Below, one piece after another: positions 62,216 to 64,000 of a stretch of 64,000 nucleotides of DNA. The notes beneath the pieces were generated by a model that was not told where the DNA came from, made no database searches, and saw nothing but the letters and a program-made list of their open reading frames with translations. Location: positions 62,001-126,000 of the forward strand of contig NZ_MBES01000081.1 of the NCBI RefSeq assembly GCF_001954195.1, in the 5' to 3' direction. The number at the start of each line of letters is the position of its first letter. Position 1 is the stretch's first letter. This DNA comes from Mycobacterium sp. IS-1264 (lineage in GTDB: Bacteria > Actinomycetota > Actinomycetes > Mycobacteriales > Mycobacteriaceae). Position numbers and translations under genes: made by a program.

Positions 62216-62359
62216 TGCCCCAGAATGGCACAGCCCGCACGGAGGTTGTCCCTGGCGCGCCCGAATGCGGCGCCGATGACGGCCGCGGGGACGCCACGGG
62301 TAGTAATGTCTGTGCGACGAGCCGCGCGCGGCTGACCCGGGGCATCCGAGGAGTCAGTT

Positions 62360-62403
62360 GCCACCCAACAGATTTGCCACCAACGAGATGCCACCAACTA
62401 GAT
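62360..62403. repeat. Three degenerate 14-15-nt tandem copies upstream of the TetR gene
   Basis: GCCACCCAACAGATT (62360-62374), GCCACCAACGAGAT (62376-62389), GCCACCAACTAGAT (62390-62403). They fill the region just before ATG 62413 and bring the ribosome-binding-like GATGAGGA into place. Confidence 0.8.
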
Positions 62404-62412
62404 GAGGACTCG

Positions 62413-63096
62413 ATGAGCGAACTCGCCAAGGCGGCGGCACGACGTGCCGTCAAACCGGGCGCCCCTCGGCCGGGAGACGGCGTGGCGACCCCGAACCGGC
62501 GCGGCAACAGGCTTCCCCGCGATGAGCGTCGCGGCCAATTGCTCGTCGTGGCCAGCGACGTCTTTGTCAACCGTGGCTACCACGCGGCCGGCATGGACGA
62601 GATCGCCGAACGGGCAGGTGTCAGCAAACCCGTTCTGTACCAACATTTTTCAAGCAAGCTGGAGCTGTACCTGGCCGTGCTTCATCGGCACGTGGACAAC
62701 CTGGTGTCGGGAGTGCAGCAGGCGCTGAGCACCACCACCGACAACCGCCGGCGGCTGCATTCGGCGGTGCAGGCGTTCTTCGACTTCATCGAGCACGACA
62801 GCCAGGGCTACCGGCTGATTTTCGAGAACGACTACGTCACCGAACCCGAGGTCGCCGCGCAGGTGCGCGTCGCCACCGAGTCGTGCATCGACGCGGTGTT
62901 CGCACTGATCAGCGAGGACTCCGGCCTCGATCCGCACCGCGCCCGGATGATCGCGGTGGGACTGGTCGGGATCAGCGTGGACTGCGCCAGGTACTGGCTG
63001 GACTCCGATCGTCCGATCTCCAAGTCGGACGCCGTCGAGGGCACCGTTCAGTTCGCGTGGGGCGGTCTGTCACACGTGCCGCTCACTCGCTCTTAG
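62413..63096 (+). CDS. TetR family transcriptional regulator (Rv3208-like)
   Basis: A 227-residue TetR protein. A basic Pro-rich N-terminal tail (RRAVKPGAPRPGDG) precedes the HTH: VASDVFVNRGYHAAGMDEIAERAGVSKPVLYQHFSSKLELYLAVL. The C-terminal ligand domain is helical (RRLHSAVQAFFDFIEHDSQGYRLIFENDYVTEPEVAAQ). Position and size match M. tuberculosis Rv3208. Target unknown. ATG 62413 follows GAGGACTCG; the end overlaps the convergent DUF3107 gene by 14 nt. Confidence 0.9.
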   Translation: MSELAKAAARRAVKPGAPRPGDGVATPNRRGNRLPRDERRGQLLVVASDVFVNRGYHAAGMDEIAERAGVSKPVLYQHFSSKLELYLAVLHRHVDNLVSGVQQALSTTTDNRRRLHSAVQAFFDFIEHDSQGYRLIFENDYVTEPEVAAQVRVATESCIDAVFALISEDSGLDPHRARMIAVGLVGISVDCARYWLDSDRPISKSDAVEGTVQFAWGGLSHVPLTRS

Positions 63097-63355
63097 CGGC
63101 CTTCCCAACGATTTTGGCGGCAGACTCCGCCCCGATTCCGAAGCCGACCCGGCGCGCGTCGGCCGCGCCGATCTCGACGTAGGCGATCTTGTCGGTCTGA
63201 ACCAGGAAGCGACGGCCCTTGTCGTCGCTCAGGCTGACCAGGCCCGCGCCCTCCCGCAGCGCGGCGGCTACGACATCTTCGACTTCACCCGGTGTCTGCG
63301 CGCTGGAGAAGACCAGCTCGCGCGGACTGTCCGAGATACCGATTTTGACCTCCAC
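63083..63355 (-). CDS. DUF3107 protein (TB9.4-like)
   Basis: A 90-residue protein similar to M. tuberculosis TB9.4 (Rv3208A): VEVKIGISDSPRELVFSSAQTPGEVEDVVAAAL, then GRRFLVQTDKIAYVEIGAADARRVGFG. DUF3107 function unknown; in M. tuberculosis a T-cell antigen. GTG 63355 is chosen because GGAAGGGG lies 6 nt upstream and the homologue starts there; ATG 63370 adds five residues. Convergent with TetR, 14-nt overlap. Confidence 0.88.
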   Translation of the reverse strand: MEVKIGISDSPRELVFSSAQTPGEVEDVVAAALREGAGLVSLSDDKGRRFLVQTDKIAYVEIGAADARRVGFGIGAESAAKIVGKAAKSE

Positions 63356-63567
63356 AGTGGCCCCTTCCATGAGCGGTTCCAGTAGCAGCTTGCGGTAGCG
63401 GTGAAGTCGCAGGCGTGTCAGCAGCAGGCTAGTGGATGCGCCAAGCGCGCGGCGCGCCCCGGGCCCACGGCGGGCTACGCGGTGAGCGAAACGTCGATCG
63501 CGGACAGGTAACGATTGGCTACCAGCTGGGCCTACCCCCGGGTTCGACGCCGGATCCGTGTTTTCAC

Positions 63568-64000
63568 ATGGCTAACTTCGGCACCATGGGTACCACACTG
63601 CCCCCTATCGACAGGGTTCGCGCCCGCCCGGGCCGCGACGACTACGACCTCGACTACGACGACTACGACTACGACTACGACGACTACGGCCGTGACTACG
63701 ACTTTGACCGTGACGCCGACGGCGACACCGAGGAGTTGTACCGGGCCGGGTCCGAGGGCGATTACAGCTGGACGGGCTGGCCGGCCGACTTTCGCGTGCG
63801 CCCGGTCACGGCCATTCTCGCCGCCGTGGTCGCGCTCGGAGCGATCGCAACCGCCGTCGTCCTCAACAGCGGCGACAGCGCATCGACCAAGGCGACGGTG
63901 GGACCCGCCCCGCAAACGCTGACCTCCGCGCCGCGGACCACGAGCCCGCCCAGCGCGGCGCCGAGCCAATCGCCGCTGCCGCAGGAAACGGTCACCACCG
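63568..64000 (+). CDS. Rv3209-like membrane protein, N-terminal part
   Basis: The gene runs off the right edge; 144 residues are visible from ATG 63568. It starts MANFGTMGTTLPPIDRVRAR, then an Asp/Tyr-rich repeat (DDYDLDYDDYDYDYDDY), a span (ILAAVVALGAIATAVVLN, about residue 90-108) and a Thr/Pro/Ser-rich extracytoplasmic start. Similar in layout to M. tuberculosis Rv3209. The frame around 63515 with poly-Thr is a shadow of the GAC-TAC repeats. Function unknown. Confidence 0.7.
   Translation, partial: MANFGTMGTTLPPIDRVRARPGRDDYDLDYDDYDYDYDDYGRDYDFDRDADGDTEELYRAGSEGDYSWTGWPADFRVRPVTAILAAVVALGAIATAVVLNSGDSASTKATVGPAPQTLTSAPRTTSPPSAAPSQSPLPQETVTT
63640..63700 (+). repeat. GAC-TAC repeats encoding an Asp/Tyr tract
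   Basis: GACTACGAC-type triplets repeat about seven times and give the DYDYDD tract of the Rv3209-like protein. The repeats likely vary in number among strains. Confidence 0.7.

Noticed and set aside
63515..63922. Poly-Thr frame on the plus strand
   Set aside because: It is an out-of-frame reading of the GAC-TAC repeats; the Asp/Tyr frame fits the Rv3209-like protein and has a span.

Overview
The window is chromosomal DNA of a high-GC actinomycete, almost certainly a Mycobacterium and probably a slow grower. Evidence: whiB7, the AdnA/AdnB pair, mycoredoxin, a PknH-type kinase with secreted sensor domains, an 18 kDa antigen-type small heat-shock protein, many GTG starts and near-leaderless genes, and a right half (about 36.5-64 kb) that matches, from memory, the M. 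tuberculosis gene order Rv3193c to Rv3209. No prophage, transposase, CRISPR array or integrase was seen. One tRNA is present (initiator Met).

Left part (0-36.5 kb), accessory and stress-related. It opens with the end of a type IB topoisomerase. A tight SDR / pyruvate-oxidase-like / FAD-FeS D-lactate-dehydrogenase-like operon follows, then UdgX, a hemerythrin and a lipoprotein. Next come a membrane cytochrome b fused to a sulfite-oxidase-type molybdenum domain, and a PknH-like kinase cluster with three exported companion proteins. Carbohydrate and redox genes follow (aldo-keto reductase, glgX, zinc alcohol dehydrogenase, NDH-2-like enzyme, GH15). Two ANTAR-domain regulators, a MerR/hsp18 pair, a PLP decarboxylase, gabD2, and an AraC-regulated HD/nitroreductase/cupin operon complete it. 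Several short genes here have a GTTT-N15/16-GGGTA(T/G) promoter, the SigF pattern, suggesting a general-stress island.

Right part (36.5-64 kb), conserved core. UPF0182 membrane protein, PDZ-Lon protease, DUF2342 protein, a TOMM/E1-like leader-binding protein, ABC1-type kinase, whiB7 with a long leader holding an upstream ORF and competing hairpins, uvrD2, mrx1, nudC, a TrkA-type K+ channel, adnB-adnA, lipV, an alkyltransferase-like protein, moeZ, a DUF3152 protease-like protein, a TetR regulator and a DUF3107 protein. Two divergent membrane proteins with Ala/Glu/Arg-rich tails sit between the DUF2342 and E1-like genes.

Across the window, short perfect or near-perfect tandem duplications (8-15 nt units) sit repeatedly at gene edges, copying stop codons, start codons, promoter-like elements or ribosome binding sites. 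Start sites were chosen from ribosome binding sites, promoters and remembered homologues; no searches were run.
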